64,000 nt of DNA from contig NZ_JAGGKR010000001.1 in the NCBI RefSeq assembly GCF_017873855.1, positions 2,175,529-2,239,528 on the forward strand, written 5' to 3'. The position numbers and the translations under genes are program-made. This DNA is from Methanolinea mesophila. GTDB lineage: Archaea > Halobacteriota > Methanomicrobia > Methanomicrobiales > Methanospirillaceae. A model generated the notes under the pieces. It saw nothing but the letters and a program-made list of their open reading frames with translations. It was not told where the DNA came from and did not search any database. This document shows, piece after piece, positions 54,214 through 62,229 of this stretch (positions within the stretch are counted from its first letter, which is position 1; the number at the start of each line of letters is the position of its first letter).

Positions 54214-55358
54214 GGCGAGATCCCCCGCATCCGTTCGATTGCCTCCTGTATGCGTTCGGAGGACCGGGTGAGGGCGAACCGCACGTACCCGTCGCCACCC
54301 TTTCCGAACCCGATGCCCGGGGTAACGACGATCCCGGCCTCGTCGAGCATCCGGGCGGTAAAGCCCATGCAGTCATCGACCGCCATCCACACGTAGAATG
54401 TCGCTTTGGGGGAGGTGACCTCGTAGCCGAGTCCGGAGAGCCCTTTCACCAGGATATCACGCCGTTCCTGGTAGATCCTGCAGGCGTCCTCCACCGGCTG
54501 CTGGGGGCCGAGGAGTGCGGTGATCGCGGCGTGCTGCACCGCGTTGAAGACCCCCGAGTCCACGTTGGTCTTCACCCGCCCGAGTCCGGCCAGTATTTCC
54601 GCATTCCCGCACGCCATCCCGATCCGCCAGCCGGTCATGTTGTAGGTCTTGGAGAGGGAGTGCATCTCGATCCCCACCTCCATGGCCCCGTCGGTGGAGA
54701 GGAACGACGGCGCCCGGTACCCGTCGAACGCGATCTCGGAGTAGGCGTTGTCGTGCACCACCAGGATGTCGTTCTCCCTGGCAAAATCCACCACTTCCTC
54801 GAAGAACCCGGGGAGGGTGATCGCGGAGGTGGGGTTGTTCGGGTAGTTGATGAACATCAGGCGTGCCTTCTTCCGGACGTCCTTCGGGATCAGGTCCAGC
54901 CGGGGCAGGAAGTCGTTCTCTGCGAGGAGGGGCATCTCGTGAACCTTTCCCTCCGCGAAAAGGGTGGAGGTCTGGTATACCGGGTATCCCGGGCTCGGCG
55001 CGAGGACGTAGTCACCCGGGTTGATAAATGCCTCCGGGATATGCGCGATGCCGTCCTTTGAGCCCATGAGCGCGAGGACTTCGGATGCGGGGTTTAAATC
55101 CACCCCGAACCTCCGGCCGTACCATTCCGCCACTGCCTCGCGATAGGCAAAAAGGCCCGCATAGGAGGGGTAATGGTGGTTCTCCGGGTTCCGGGCTGCG
55201 GTACAGAGGGCATCCACGATATGCGGCGGGGTGGGAAGATCCGGGTCTCCGACACCCAGATCGATCACATCCACGCCCTGGCTGATCTTCCTGGCCTTCA
55301 TCTCGTCGATGCGGGCAAAAAGATAGGGGGGCAGGTCTCCCATTCGGCGTGCGTACAT
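54210..55358 (-). CDS. dapL: LL-diaminopimelate aminotransferase
   Basis: DapL converts tetrahydrodipicolinate directly to LL-DAP. The 382-residue class I PLP enzyme has DLGVGDPDLPTPPHIVDAL, INYPNNPTSAITLPGF, VHDNAYSEIAFDGY and the PLP lysine in SLSKTYNMTGWRIG. Similar sequences act as aspartate aminotransferases; coupling to lysA supports DapL. The start is fixed by MYARRMGDLPPYLFARIDEM, which is family-typical. Confidence 0.88.
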   Translation of the reverse strand: MYARRMGDLPPYLFARIDEMKARKISQGVDVIDLGVGDPDLPTPPHIVDALCTAARNPENHHYPSYAGLFAYREAVAEWYGRRFGVDLNPASEVLALMGSKDGIAHIPEAFINPGDYVLAPSPGYPVYQTSTLFAEGKVHEMPLLAENDFLPRLDLIPKDVRKKARLMFINYPNNPTSAITLPGFFEEVVDFARENDILVVHDNAYSEIAFDGYRAPSFLSTDGAMEVGIEMHSLSKTYNMTGWRIGMACGNAEILAGLGRVKTNVDSGVFNAVQHAAITALLGPQQPVEDACRIYQERRDILVKGLSGLGYEVTSPKATFYVWMAVDDCMGFTARMLDEAGIVVTPGIGFGKGGDGYVRFALTRSSERIQEAIERMRGISP

Positions 55359-55585
55359 GTGAATACCTATTTGGGCTGCTCACTCATTAAATTGCCACCC
55401 GGCCCCGGGGAAAATATCCGCATTCCGTGTTTTCTCATAGATTCCGGTTCATTTCAAAGATTTTTCGTACCAAATTCTTAAGTATGCGTACTCCTATCAG
55501 TTAGATGAGCGGTTCCGGATGAGGAGCGGGCGCGGAAGCACAGGCGTGCCGGGCCCGGCAAGTCCTGCGAACGCCGGAGGAGATG

Positions 55586-55900
55586 ATGGCAAAACCCGTG
55601 GTGATACTCTCAACGTCGGGCCCGGAACAGTCGGAAGAGATCGCAGGAGATCTCCTGGAGAAACGGCTCTGCGCATGCGTGAACGTTCTCCCGGTGCGGT
55701 CGCGCTACCACTGGAAGGGAGAACTCTGCAGGGAAGAAGAACACCTCCTGATCATCAAGACAACGGACGATCGATCGGACGCGGTAATCAGGAGGATCGG
55801 CGAAATTCATTCCTATGAGGTACCGGAAGCTATCGTCCTCCCGGTGATCGGGGGGTATGAACCGTACCTGCGATGGGTGACCGAGGAGACCTCTTCATGA
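55586..55900 (+). CDS. cutA: Divalent-cation tolerance protein CutA
   Basis: The 104-residue trimeric ferredoxin-like protein shows KPVVILSTSGPEQSEEIAGD, LLEKRLCACVNVLPVRSRYH, and a C-terminal HSYEVPEAIVLPVIGGYEPY. CutA is linked to copper tolerance, with an unclear molecular role. GGAGG is five bases before the ATG at 55586. Its stop overlaps the fdhD-like start (ATGA), so the two are coupled. Confidence 0.94.
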   Translation: MAKPVVILSTSGPEQSEEIAGDLLEKRLCACVNVLPVRSRYHWKGELCREEEHLLIIKTTDDRSDAVIRRIGEIHSYEVPEAIVLPVIGGYEPYLRWVTEETSS

Positions 55901-56637
55901 ACCTCTACCGCCACCGGGCGATCCAGGTGAGGGACGGGGATGTTCAGGTCATCGAGGACCAGGTCGCACGGGAGGAGAGGTTCCGGCTGTTCATCAACGG
56001 GGACCTCTTCACCTGCATGGTTGCGAGCGGGGACCAGCTCGAGGAGCTGGGTGCGGGCTTCGTGGTCTGCCAGGGGCTGGCCCCGTGCGTCGAAGGGGTG
56101 AGGGTCGAAGGAAACGATATCTTCGTCACCGCACCTGTCGTGGAGGAATGCATGAGGGAGATCATCTCCACCGGGTCCCTCGGTGCCCGGAACCCTCCGC
56201 CGGCGGTGAACTCGTCCTATACAATAGGGAAAGAGGACGTGTTCCGTATCACGCGCGAGATCGAGACCGAGACCTGGAGAAAAACGGGGGGCGTACATGC
56301 ATCGGTGCTCTTCTGCGAGGGCCGGATGGCGGCGAGGAGCGGCGACGTGGGAAGGCACAACACCATGGACAAGGTGATCGGGCATGCAGTCCTCAACGGC
56401 CTCGACCGTTCACGCTGCGTCCTTGGATGCACCGGCCGCCAGCCCCGGGACATGGTGGTCAAATCGGCGCGTGCGGGGGTCCCGATCGTCGTATCTCGTG
56501 CGGCCTCGACCGACCGGGGGATCCTCACCGCCGAAGAGACCGGCATCACCCTGGTCTGTTTCTCCCGTGAGCAGAGGTTCACGGTCTACACCCACCCGGA
56601 GCGGATCCGGGACCTCTTCCCCCCCGACCGGTGCTGA
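55897..56637 (+). CDS. fdhD: FdhD family sulfurtransferase-like protein lacking the CxxC pair
   Basis: FdhD passes sulfur from IscS to the Mo/W cofactor of formate dehydrogenase. The 246-residue protein fits the fold (VNSSYTIGKEDVFRI; TGGVHASVLFCEGR; DVGRHNTMDKVIGHA; RQPRDMVVKSARAGVPIVVS). In E. coli FdhD a CxxC loop (C121/C124) lies before the TGGVHAA motif; here the matching stretch reads STGSLGARNPPP and has no cysteines. The ATG at 55897, coupled to cutA, follows GGAG; a start eight codons earlier lacks this. Confidence 0.85.
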   Translation: MNLYRHRAIQVRDGDVQVIEDQVAREERFRLFINGDLFTCMVASGDQLEELGAGFVVCQGLAPCVEGVRVEGNDIFVTAPVVEECMREIISTGSLGARNPPPAVNSSYTIGKEDVFRITREIETETWRKTGGVHASVLFCEGRMAARSGDVGRHNTMDKVIGHAVLNGLDRSRCVLGCTGRQPRDMVVKSARAGVPIVVSRAASTDRGILTAEETGITLVCFSREQRFTVYTHPERIRDLFPPDRC

Positions 56638-56689
56638 ACGTTTTTGGAATCACTTATCTCTCCCCGGATCCCACTACCACTCAACGGCG

Positions 56690-56762
56690 GAGACCTGCCG
56701 GCAACCCCGGGTGGACCCGGGGTTTTAGACCGGTGAAGGTGTTTCCTCCAGGAAACGAGGAG
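56690..56762 (+). promoter_or_regulatory. Two-hairpin leader of the DUF1890 gene
   Basis: Two perfect inverted repeats lie in the 134-base gap before the DUF1890 gene. AACCCCGGGT pairs with ACCCGGGGTT (56703-56724), and GTTTCCT pairs with AGGAAAC (56741-56756). CCGG at 56698-56701 can pair with CCGG at 56730-56733, enclosing the first. The second ends right at the ribosome binding site GAGGAG (56757-56762). The first could instead be the terminator of fdhD, as TTTT follows it. Confidence 0.5.
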
Positions 56763-56770
56763 AACGGGAC

Positions 56771-57247
56771 ATGAATTCCCCATCAGAACAGAAGACCGCG
56801 GTCCTGCTGCTCGGCTGCCCGCAGGTGCCGGTACAGACCGGCATCGCGCTCTATCTCATATCCGCGCTCCGGAAGCGGGGAGTCCGCCCGACCGTGGCCG
56901 GGAACAGGGCGGCGAGGCTCCTGGTCGAGGTCTCGGACCCGGACCGGCACTACGTGGGAGAGGTGATGGATATCGACCGGTACGTGGGAGAACTGGCCGA
57001 GAAGAAGCGCGACTTCGATTATAACTTCGCATTCATTCACAACGACGCCGGTATCACGTATGCCGCGACGGTGCAGGCCCTCTCGGAAGGAGCCATGGTG
57101 GTGCTCGTCTATGGCGAGCATTACGAGGAGGTGGCCGCGGAGATAGAGTTCCCCTGCGAAAAGATATTGGCGAAGGCGGTGCACAACCCCTTGCCCCTGA
57201 AGAAGAAGATCGACGAGGTGCTCAATTGGGTTGTATCGAATCTATGA
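56771..57247 (+). CDS. DUF1890 family protein (methanogen-restricted)
   Basis: The 158-residue soluble protein has an alpha/beta, Rossmann-like pattern: TAVLLLGCPQVPVQTGIALY, then LISALRKRGVRPTVAGNRAA, and a central FAFIHNDAGITYAATVQALS. This is the DUF1890 family, known from methanogens and of unknown function. Its GCP motif and conserved His/Asp might bind a cofactor, which is an inference. The start follows GAGGAG by eight bases. Its stop overlaps the DUF1894 start (ATGA), so the two are coupled. Confidence 0.85.
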   Translation: MNSPSEQKTAVLLLGCPQVPVQTGIALYLISALRKRGVRPTVAGNRAARLLVEVSDPDRHYVGEVMDIDRYVGELAEKKRDFDYNFAFIHNDAGITYAATVQALSEGAMVVLVYGEHYEEVAAEIEFPCEKILAKAVHNPLPLKKKIDEVLNWVVSNL

Positions 57248-57513
57248 ACTACGACATCCTGTTGCGGGATGCTAGTTTCAAGGAGTGCAGGGAGTATATC
57301 CGGAGTCATTTCCAGGAATACTACGATGTGGAGCCGGGCTTTGTTCTTTTTGAAAAACACATGATCGGGGTCCCTCCGATCACCATCGGGCTCTCCGGAG
57401 ACGTGGTGATATTTCCCTATACCAAGCCGTGTTACGGCACCTTCCTCCTCCGGCTGGAATGCAGGGAAGAGGCGGACCGGCTCCGTGCGCTCAAGTCGGG
57501 AAAAAAGAAATAA
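57244..57513 (+). CDS. DUF1894 family protein (methanogen-restricted)
   Basis: The 89-residue protein reads MNYDILLRDASFKECREYIR, then VEPGFVLFEKHMIGVPPITI and VIFPYTKPCYGTFLLRLECR. It is a small alpha/beta protein of the DUF1894 family. It pairs with DUF1890; the joint role is unknown. The ATG at 57244 shares bases with the DUF1890 stop, which decides the start over a frame opening six codons earlier. Confidence 0.85.
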   Translation: MNYDILLRDASFKECREYIRSHFQEYYDVEPGFVLFEKHMIGVPPITIGLSGDVVIFPYTKPCYGTFLLRLECREEADRLRALKSGKKK

Positions 57514-57592
57514 ATCCGTTTTCTTGGGAATAGTAAATTCCCGGCGCAACACATAAGTAGGCCATTCCCTATTGGAGTGTGTTGAGTGCATT

Positions 57593-59251
57593 ATGATAGA
57601 ATTCAGCACGCTTATCGGGGGGAAGGCCGGCGACGGGATCAATAGCGCGGGCTTCCTGGTGGCCCAGCTCTTCAACCGGATGGGATACTCGGTCTACAGT
57701 TATTTCGATTATCCCTCCCTGATAAAGGGCGGGCACAATTTTTCACTCGTCCGTGCCTGTGCGAAGAAGACCGGGGCCCATCGCAACCACTGCGACTTTG
57801 TCCTGGCATTGAACCAGGACTCGGTCGATCTCCACCCGGAACTCATCGGCGACGACACGACCGTGGTGTACGACTCGTACAAGGTAAAGTATCCAGACGG
57901 GATTCCGGTGGATATCGATACCATTCTCGCCGGGGAAAAGGCACCGGACGTGATGGGGAACTCGTGCATTATCGGTGCATTCGCCTGTGCGGCCGGGATC
58001 CCCTGGGAGACGCTCCGGGAGGTGTTCGAACGGCACATCCCCAAATCGCTGGACCTGAACCTCAGGGTCGCCAGGCGGGGGTACGATGCGGCGAGCCCGA
58101 GGAACAGCGTCCCCCGCCTCCCCGGGAACCCGGCACCCCTCCTGACAGGAAACGAGGCGATCGCCCTCGGGCTGATCCGCGGGGGGATGGACGCGTACGT
58201 GGCCTATCCCATGACCCCCGCCTCGAACGTGCTGCATTTCCTTGCCGGGGTCCAGAAGGAGACCGGGATCCAGGTGGTCCACCCGGAGAACGAGATCGGG
58301 GTGATCCTGATGGCCCTCGGCTTTGCCTACACGGGGAAGAAGACTGCGGTGGGCACTTCCGGCGGAGGGTTCTGCCTGATGACCGAGGGATTCTCCCTGG
58401 CGGGAATGTCCGAGGTCCCGGTAACCGTGGTGCTCGGACAGAGGACCGGGCCGAGCACGGGGCTTCCTACCTACACCGCCCAGAGCGAGCTCTTCTTCGC
58501 CCTTCACGCGGGGCAGGGGGAGTTCCCCCGCCTTATCGTGGCCCCCGGAGACGCGGAACAGGCGACAGCGCTCTCCGCGGTAGCGATGCAGATCTCCTGG
58601 AACTGCCAGGTGCCGGCCATCATCCTGGTCGACAAGACACTCTGCGAGGGGACCTACAGCTATGCGGACGACATGGTGGACATCCCCCGGCTCGCCCCCC
58701 CGTCCGAAACGGTTGGCGGGCCGTATCAGCGGTATGCCCCGACTCCGTCGGGCATCTCCCCGGCAATGTTCCCGCCGTCCCCCGGGGCGGTGATAAAAGT
58801 GAACGGGTACGTGCACGACGAAGACGGGATCACCACCGAAGACGCAGACATCACCGTGCGGATGGTGGAGAAACGGGAGAGGAAAGGCCTGACGCTGGAG
58901 AAAGAGGTGGAGAAACTCGACGCGGTCAGGGTATCCGGGAACCCCTCATCTCCGGACGTCCTCCTCTGCTGGGGATCGAACAAGGGGGTTGCGGGTGAGG
59001 TCGGGGACGATCTGGGGCTCAGGGTGGTGCAGCCCCTTGTCCTATGGCCGTTCCCCGAGGCGCAATTCCGGAACGCGATACACGGGTCATCGAGGATCAT
59101 CTCGATAGAGGACAATTCCACGGGACAGCTGGGAATTTTGCTTTCCCGGTTCGGGATCCGGGTAGACCATCGTATCCTGAAATACGACGGGCGTCCCTTT
59201 GCGGTCGACGAACTCGCCGCCCGGGTGAAGGAGGTGGTATCCCATGGCTGA
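57593..59251 (+). CDS. 2-oxoacid:acceptor oxidoreductase, fused gamma-alpha subunit
   Basis: The 552-residue protein joins a gamma domain (about 1-185: STLIGGKAGDGINSAGFLVA, then SYFDYPSLIKGGHNFSLVRA) and an alpha domain (about 190-552: GNEAIALGLIRGGMDAYVAY, PMTPASNVLHFLA, GTSGGGFCLMTEG). Such enzymes oxidise 2-oxoacids to acyl-CoA and CO2 with ferredoxin, or run in reverse to fix CO2. The two-subunit layout resembles 2-oxoglutarate enzymes (KorAB), and the nearby glutamate dehydrogenase fits; substrate is not proven. The ATG at 57593 gives the family N-terminus. It overlaps the beta gene by eight bases. Confidence 0.9.
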   Translation: MIEFSTLIGGKAGDGINSAGFLVAQLFNRMGYSVYSYFDYPSLIKGGHNFSLVRACAKKTGAHRNHCDFVLALNQDSVDLHPELIGDDTTVVYDSYKVKYPDGIPVDIDTILAGEKAPDVMGNSCIIGAFACAAGIPWETLREVFERHIPKSLDLNLRVARRGYDAASPRNSVPRLPGNPAPLLTGNEAIALGLIRGGMDAYVAYPMTPASNVLHFLAGVQKETGIQVVHPENEIGVILMALGFAYTGKKTAVGTSGGGFCLMTEGFSLAGMSEVPVTVVLGQRTGPSTGLPTYTAQSELFFALHAGQGEFPRLIVAPGDAEQATALSAVAMQISWNCQVPAIILVDKTLCEGTYSYADDMVDIPRLAPPSETVGGPYQRYAPTPSGISPAMFPPSPGAVIKVNGYVHDEDGITTEDADITVRMVEKRERKGLTLEKEVEKLDAVRVSGNPSSPDVLLCWGSNKGVAGEVGDDLGLRVVQPLVLWPFPEAQFRNAIHGSSRIISIEDNSTGQLGILLSRFGIRVDHRILKYDGRPFAVDELAARVKEVVSHG

Positions 59252-60098
59252 CGAGACCTATATCACCGACGCGAAGAACACCTGGTGCCCCGGGTGCGGG
59301 AACTTTTCCATCGAGTTTGCATTGAAAAATGTCCTCGCAGGGATGGAAAAGGACGGGATCCCGAGGGAAAAGATCGTCCTGGTGAGCGGTATCGGCTGCC
59401 ACGCCAAGATTGCCGACTACCTGAAGATCAACAGTTTCTATTCCATCCACGGGCGGACATTCCCGGTGGCTACAGGGATCAAGATTGCAAACCCGGACCT
59501 GCACGTCATCTGCTGTGCAGGGGACGGGGACGCGTATGCCGAGGGGCTCGATCACCTGGTCTTCGCCGCGAAACGCAACGTGGATATCACCGCGATTATC
59601 CACGACAACCGGGTGTACGGTCTGACCACCGGACAGTATACTCCCACGTCGTACATGGGCTTCCGGGGGAAATCAACGCCTCTCGGGAGTTTCGAGGAGC
59701 CGTTCAATCCCATGGAGCTCATGCTCTGCAGCGGGGCGACGTACATCGCCAGGGGATACACGAAGAAGATGGACTCCCTGCAGCGGGTGATCCGGGAAGG
59801 GATCGATCACCGCGGGTTCTCGTTCGTCGAAGTGCTCCAGATATGCGCAACCTACAACAATATGACCGAATATTACACACCCCGGGTCTACGACCTCGAA
59901 GCGCACGACCCTGCCGATTTCGAGCGGGCATGCGGGAAGATACGGGAATGGGACTATAACCACGATGGACGGATCGGGCTCGGGGTCTTCTACAGGGCAG
60001 CGAAACCCACCTTCGGGGAGAACATGAGGGAAAAGGAGCCTGTGAACGGGAAAGACCGGCAGTCCGCGATCGCGAGGATCCTGGAGTCGAAATCATGA
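59244..60098 (+). CDS. 2-oxoacid:acceptor oxidoreductase, beta subunit
   Basis: The 284-residue TPP-binding subunit has WCPGCGNFS (C15, C18), GIGCHAK (C52) and LQICATYN (C201), the four cysteines expected for its 4Fe-4S cluster, and the TPP/Mg motif AGDGDAYAEGLDH with a HDNRVYGLTTGQ follow-up. It pairs with the fused subunit. No ferredoxin-like delta subunit is adjacent, so electrons must pass to a separate ferredoxin. Glutamate dehydrogenase starts 69 bases after the stop. Confidence 0.92.
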   Translation: MADETYITDAKNTWCPGCGNFSIEFALKNVLAGMEKDGIPREKIVLVSGIGCHAKIADYLKINSFYSIHGRTFPVATGIKIANPDLHVICCAGDGDAYAEGLDHLVFAAKRNVDITAIIHDNRVYGLTTGQYTPTSYMGFRGKSTPLGSFEEPFNPMELMLCSGATYIARGYTKKMDSLQRVIREGIDHRGFSFVEVLQICATYNNMTEYYTPRVYDLEAHDPADFERACGKIREWDYNHDGRIGLGVFYRAAKPTFGENMREKEPVNGKDRQSAIARILESKS

Positions 60099-60167
60099 TG
60101 CGTCCCCAGCAAGGAGGGTGACAATGAACCGTTCCATCATTTCAGCAGATGAGCCGGGGTATCGGCG

Positions 60168-61418
60168 ATGAGCGACGAGCCGAACCTTTTCGAAACGGTC
60201 AAGAAGCACATCTGCACCTGTTCTCTCGATCTCCAGCTGACTCCAAATGTCGAGGCGCTCCTGAAGCTCCCCATGCGGGAACTGCACGTATCGGTCCCCG
60301 TGCGGATGGACGACGGGACGATACAGGCGTTCAAGGGGTTCCGGGTGCAGTATAACGACGCGCTCGGCCCCACCAAGGGAGGGATTCGGTACCATTCCCG
60401 CCAGAATATCGACACCGTCCGCGGGCTCGCCGCCCTGATGACCTGGAAGTGCGCGCTCCATAACCTCCCCCTCGGCGGGGCGAAGGGAGGGGTCATCTGC
60501 GACCCGAAAAAACTCTCCAGGAAGGAACTGGAAATGCTTTCGCGTGCGTATATCCAGGCGATCTGCCAGATCATCGGCCCTGACCGGGATATACCTGCGC
60601 CTGACATGTATACCGACCAGGACGTCATGGCCTGGATGATGGACCAGTATTCCCTCTTCGCCGGCCGGACCACGTTCGGTGTCATCACCGGAAAACCCCT
60701 CTCCCTCCAGGGGTCGGAGGGAAGGCTTGACGCCACTGCCAGAGGGGGGTGGCACGTCGTCGGGGCACTTGCAAGGGACCGCGGGCTGGACCTTAAAGGT
60801 GCAACGGTCGCGGTCCAGGGATTCGGGAATGTGGGCTCTTTTGCCGCCGTCCTGGGCCAGGAACTCCACGGGTGCAGGATCGTGGCGGTGAGCGATAGCA
60901 GCGGGGGTATTTTCAACGCGGGCGGGCTTGATACCAGGGCTGTCCTTGCTTATAAGGAAAAGACCGGTTCGGTGAGGGATTTCCCCGGATCGAAGAATAT
61001 CACCAACAAGGAACTCCTCGAGCTCGGGGTGGACATCCTCATCCCCGCCGCAATGGAAGGGGTGATCAACCAGGGGAACATGGACCGGATCAAGGCGAAG
61101 GTCGTTGCCGAGTTTGCGAACGGCCCGGTGGACAACGAGGCCGACGAGCACCTGAGACGACAGGGCATCATCGTCCTTCCCGATTTCCTGTGCAATGCCG
61201 GCGGGGTAATAGTTTCATATTTCGAGATGGTCCAGAACACAAACCTGGACCACTGGGACGAGCAGGAGATCCATGAGAGGCTTGAAAAGAAGATGATTGA
61301 AGCCTACAATGCCGTGAGGGATCTGGTCGCCTCGGATAATGTCCCCTGGCGACAGGCGGCGTATGCCATCGCCGTGAGCCGTGTCGTCTCGGCCATGCGG
61401 CTCCGCGGCTGGGTGTGA
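60168..61418 (+). CDS. gdhA: Glutamate dehydrogenase (Glu/Leu/Phe/Val family)
   Basis: The 416-residue enzyme interconverts glutamate and 2-oxoglutarate plus ammonia. It shows KGGIRYHSRQNIDTVRGLAA and the catalytic-lysine region LPLGGAKGGVICDPK, PAPDMYTDQDVMAWM, and the dinucleotide-binding VAVQGFGNVGSFAAVL. Cofactor preference cannot be read. Its position after the 2-oxoacid oxidoreductase suggests a link between carbon flow into 2-oxoglutarate and nitrogen assimilation. Confidence 0.93.
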   Translation: MSDEPNLFETVKKHICTCSLDLQLTPNVEALLKLPMRELHVSVPVRMDDGTIQAFKGFRVQYNDALGPTKGGIRYHSRQNIDTVRGLAALMTWKCALHNLPLGGAKGGVICDPKKLSRKELEMLSRAYIQAICQIIGPDRDIPAPDMYTDQDVMAWMMDQYSLFAGRTTFGVITGKPLSLQGSEGRLDATARGGWHVVGALARDRGLDLKGATVAVQGFGNVGSFAAVLGQELHGCRIVAVSDSSGGIFNAGGLDTRAVLAYKEKTGSVRDFPGSKNITNKELLELGVDILIPAAMEGVINQGNMDRIKAKVVAEFANGPVDNEADEHLRRQGIIVLPDFLCNAGGVIVSYFEMVQNTNLDHWDEQEIHERLEKKMIEAYNAVRDLVASDNVPWRQAAYAIAVSRVVSAMRLRGWV

Positions 61419-61487
61419 CCCTCACGGGCTCCCTATATCTTATCTGGTAGCAGGGACCACCTTTTTTATCACTCCGGAAGTGATGGC

Positions 61488-62078
61488 GTGGAATTCTCGG
61501 TCTCGGGTGATATTTTCGCATGGGTGATACTCCCCGCGCTGATCTTCTCGGCAAGGGTCGCCGATGTCAGCCTGGGGACGATCAGGGTCATCTTCATCTC
61601 CAAGGGCCTGAAGTACATCGCGCCGGTGATCGGCTTTTTCGAGGTGATCATCTGGCTCCTTGCCATCGGGCAGGTGATGCAGAACCTCACCAATGTCGCG
61701 TCCTATGTCGCGTACGGTGCAGGGTTCGCCACGGGCACGCTCATGGGGATGCTTGTCGAGGAGCGGCTTTCCCTGGGGACGGTGATAATCCGGGTAATCA
61801 CCCGGGTAGATTCCGCCGAGCTGGTCGCGAAGCTCCGGGGGAGGAATTACGGGGTCACCGAGGTCGATGCCGTAGGTTCGACCGGGGAAGTGAAGGTGCT
61901 CCTGACCGTGGTCAGGAGGCAGGACGCGGGGGAGGTAATCGCACTGATCAAACAGTTCAATCCCCACGCGTTTTATTCCATCGAAGAGGTGAAATCGGTC
62001 AGGGAGGGGGTGTTCCCTGAGCACCACGGCTGGGTGATGTTCCGGGATCCCTGGGGTTTTTTCAGGAAAGGAAAGTGA
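61488..62078 (+). CDS. UPF0316 (DUF5698/DUF2179) membrane protein
   Basis: The 196-residue product has three membrane segments in the first 95 residues (FAWVILPALIFSARVADVSL; YIAPVIGFFEVIIWLLAIGQ) with the family motif ADVSLGTIRVIFISKG, and a C-terminal DUF2179 domain of about 80 residues (VITRVDSAELVAKLRGRNYG; FYSIEEVKSV). The function of the family is unknown; DUF2179 may bind a small ligand. The start is GTG at 61488. Confidence 0.88.
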   Translation: MEFSVSGDIFAWVILPALIFSARVADVSLGTIRVIFISKGLKYIAPVIGFFEVIIWLLAIGQVMQNLTNVASYVAYGAGFATGTLMGMLVEERLSLGTVIIRVITRVDSAELVAKLRGRNYGVTEVDAVGSTGEVKVLLTVVRRQDAGEVIALIKQFNPHAFYSIEEVKSVREGVFPEHHGWVMFRDPWGFFRKGK

Positions 62079-62229
62079 TCCCCCGCGTGGCAGATGGGGC
62101 GGCCGGGGAGGGCCGTAATCCTGCCCGCAGCCTACTCCGATGTGCGACCAAAACCGGGGACGCGGAAAGACAGGTAAGGGGGGCAATCCGGAATGAAAAA
62201 ACGGGGGGGGGGTATTTTCGCTCTGCCGG

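Noticed and set aside
56686-56765. SAM-I/SAM-IV riboswitch before the DUF1890 gene
   Set aside because: Only short strings match. The closing helix and other conserved core bases are not found, and these classes are essentially bacterial.
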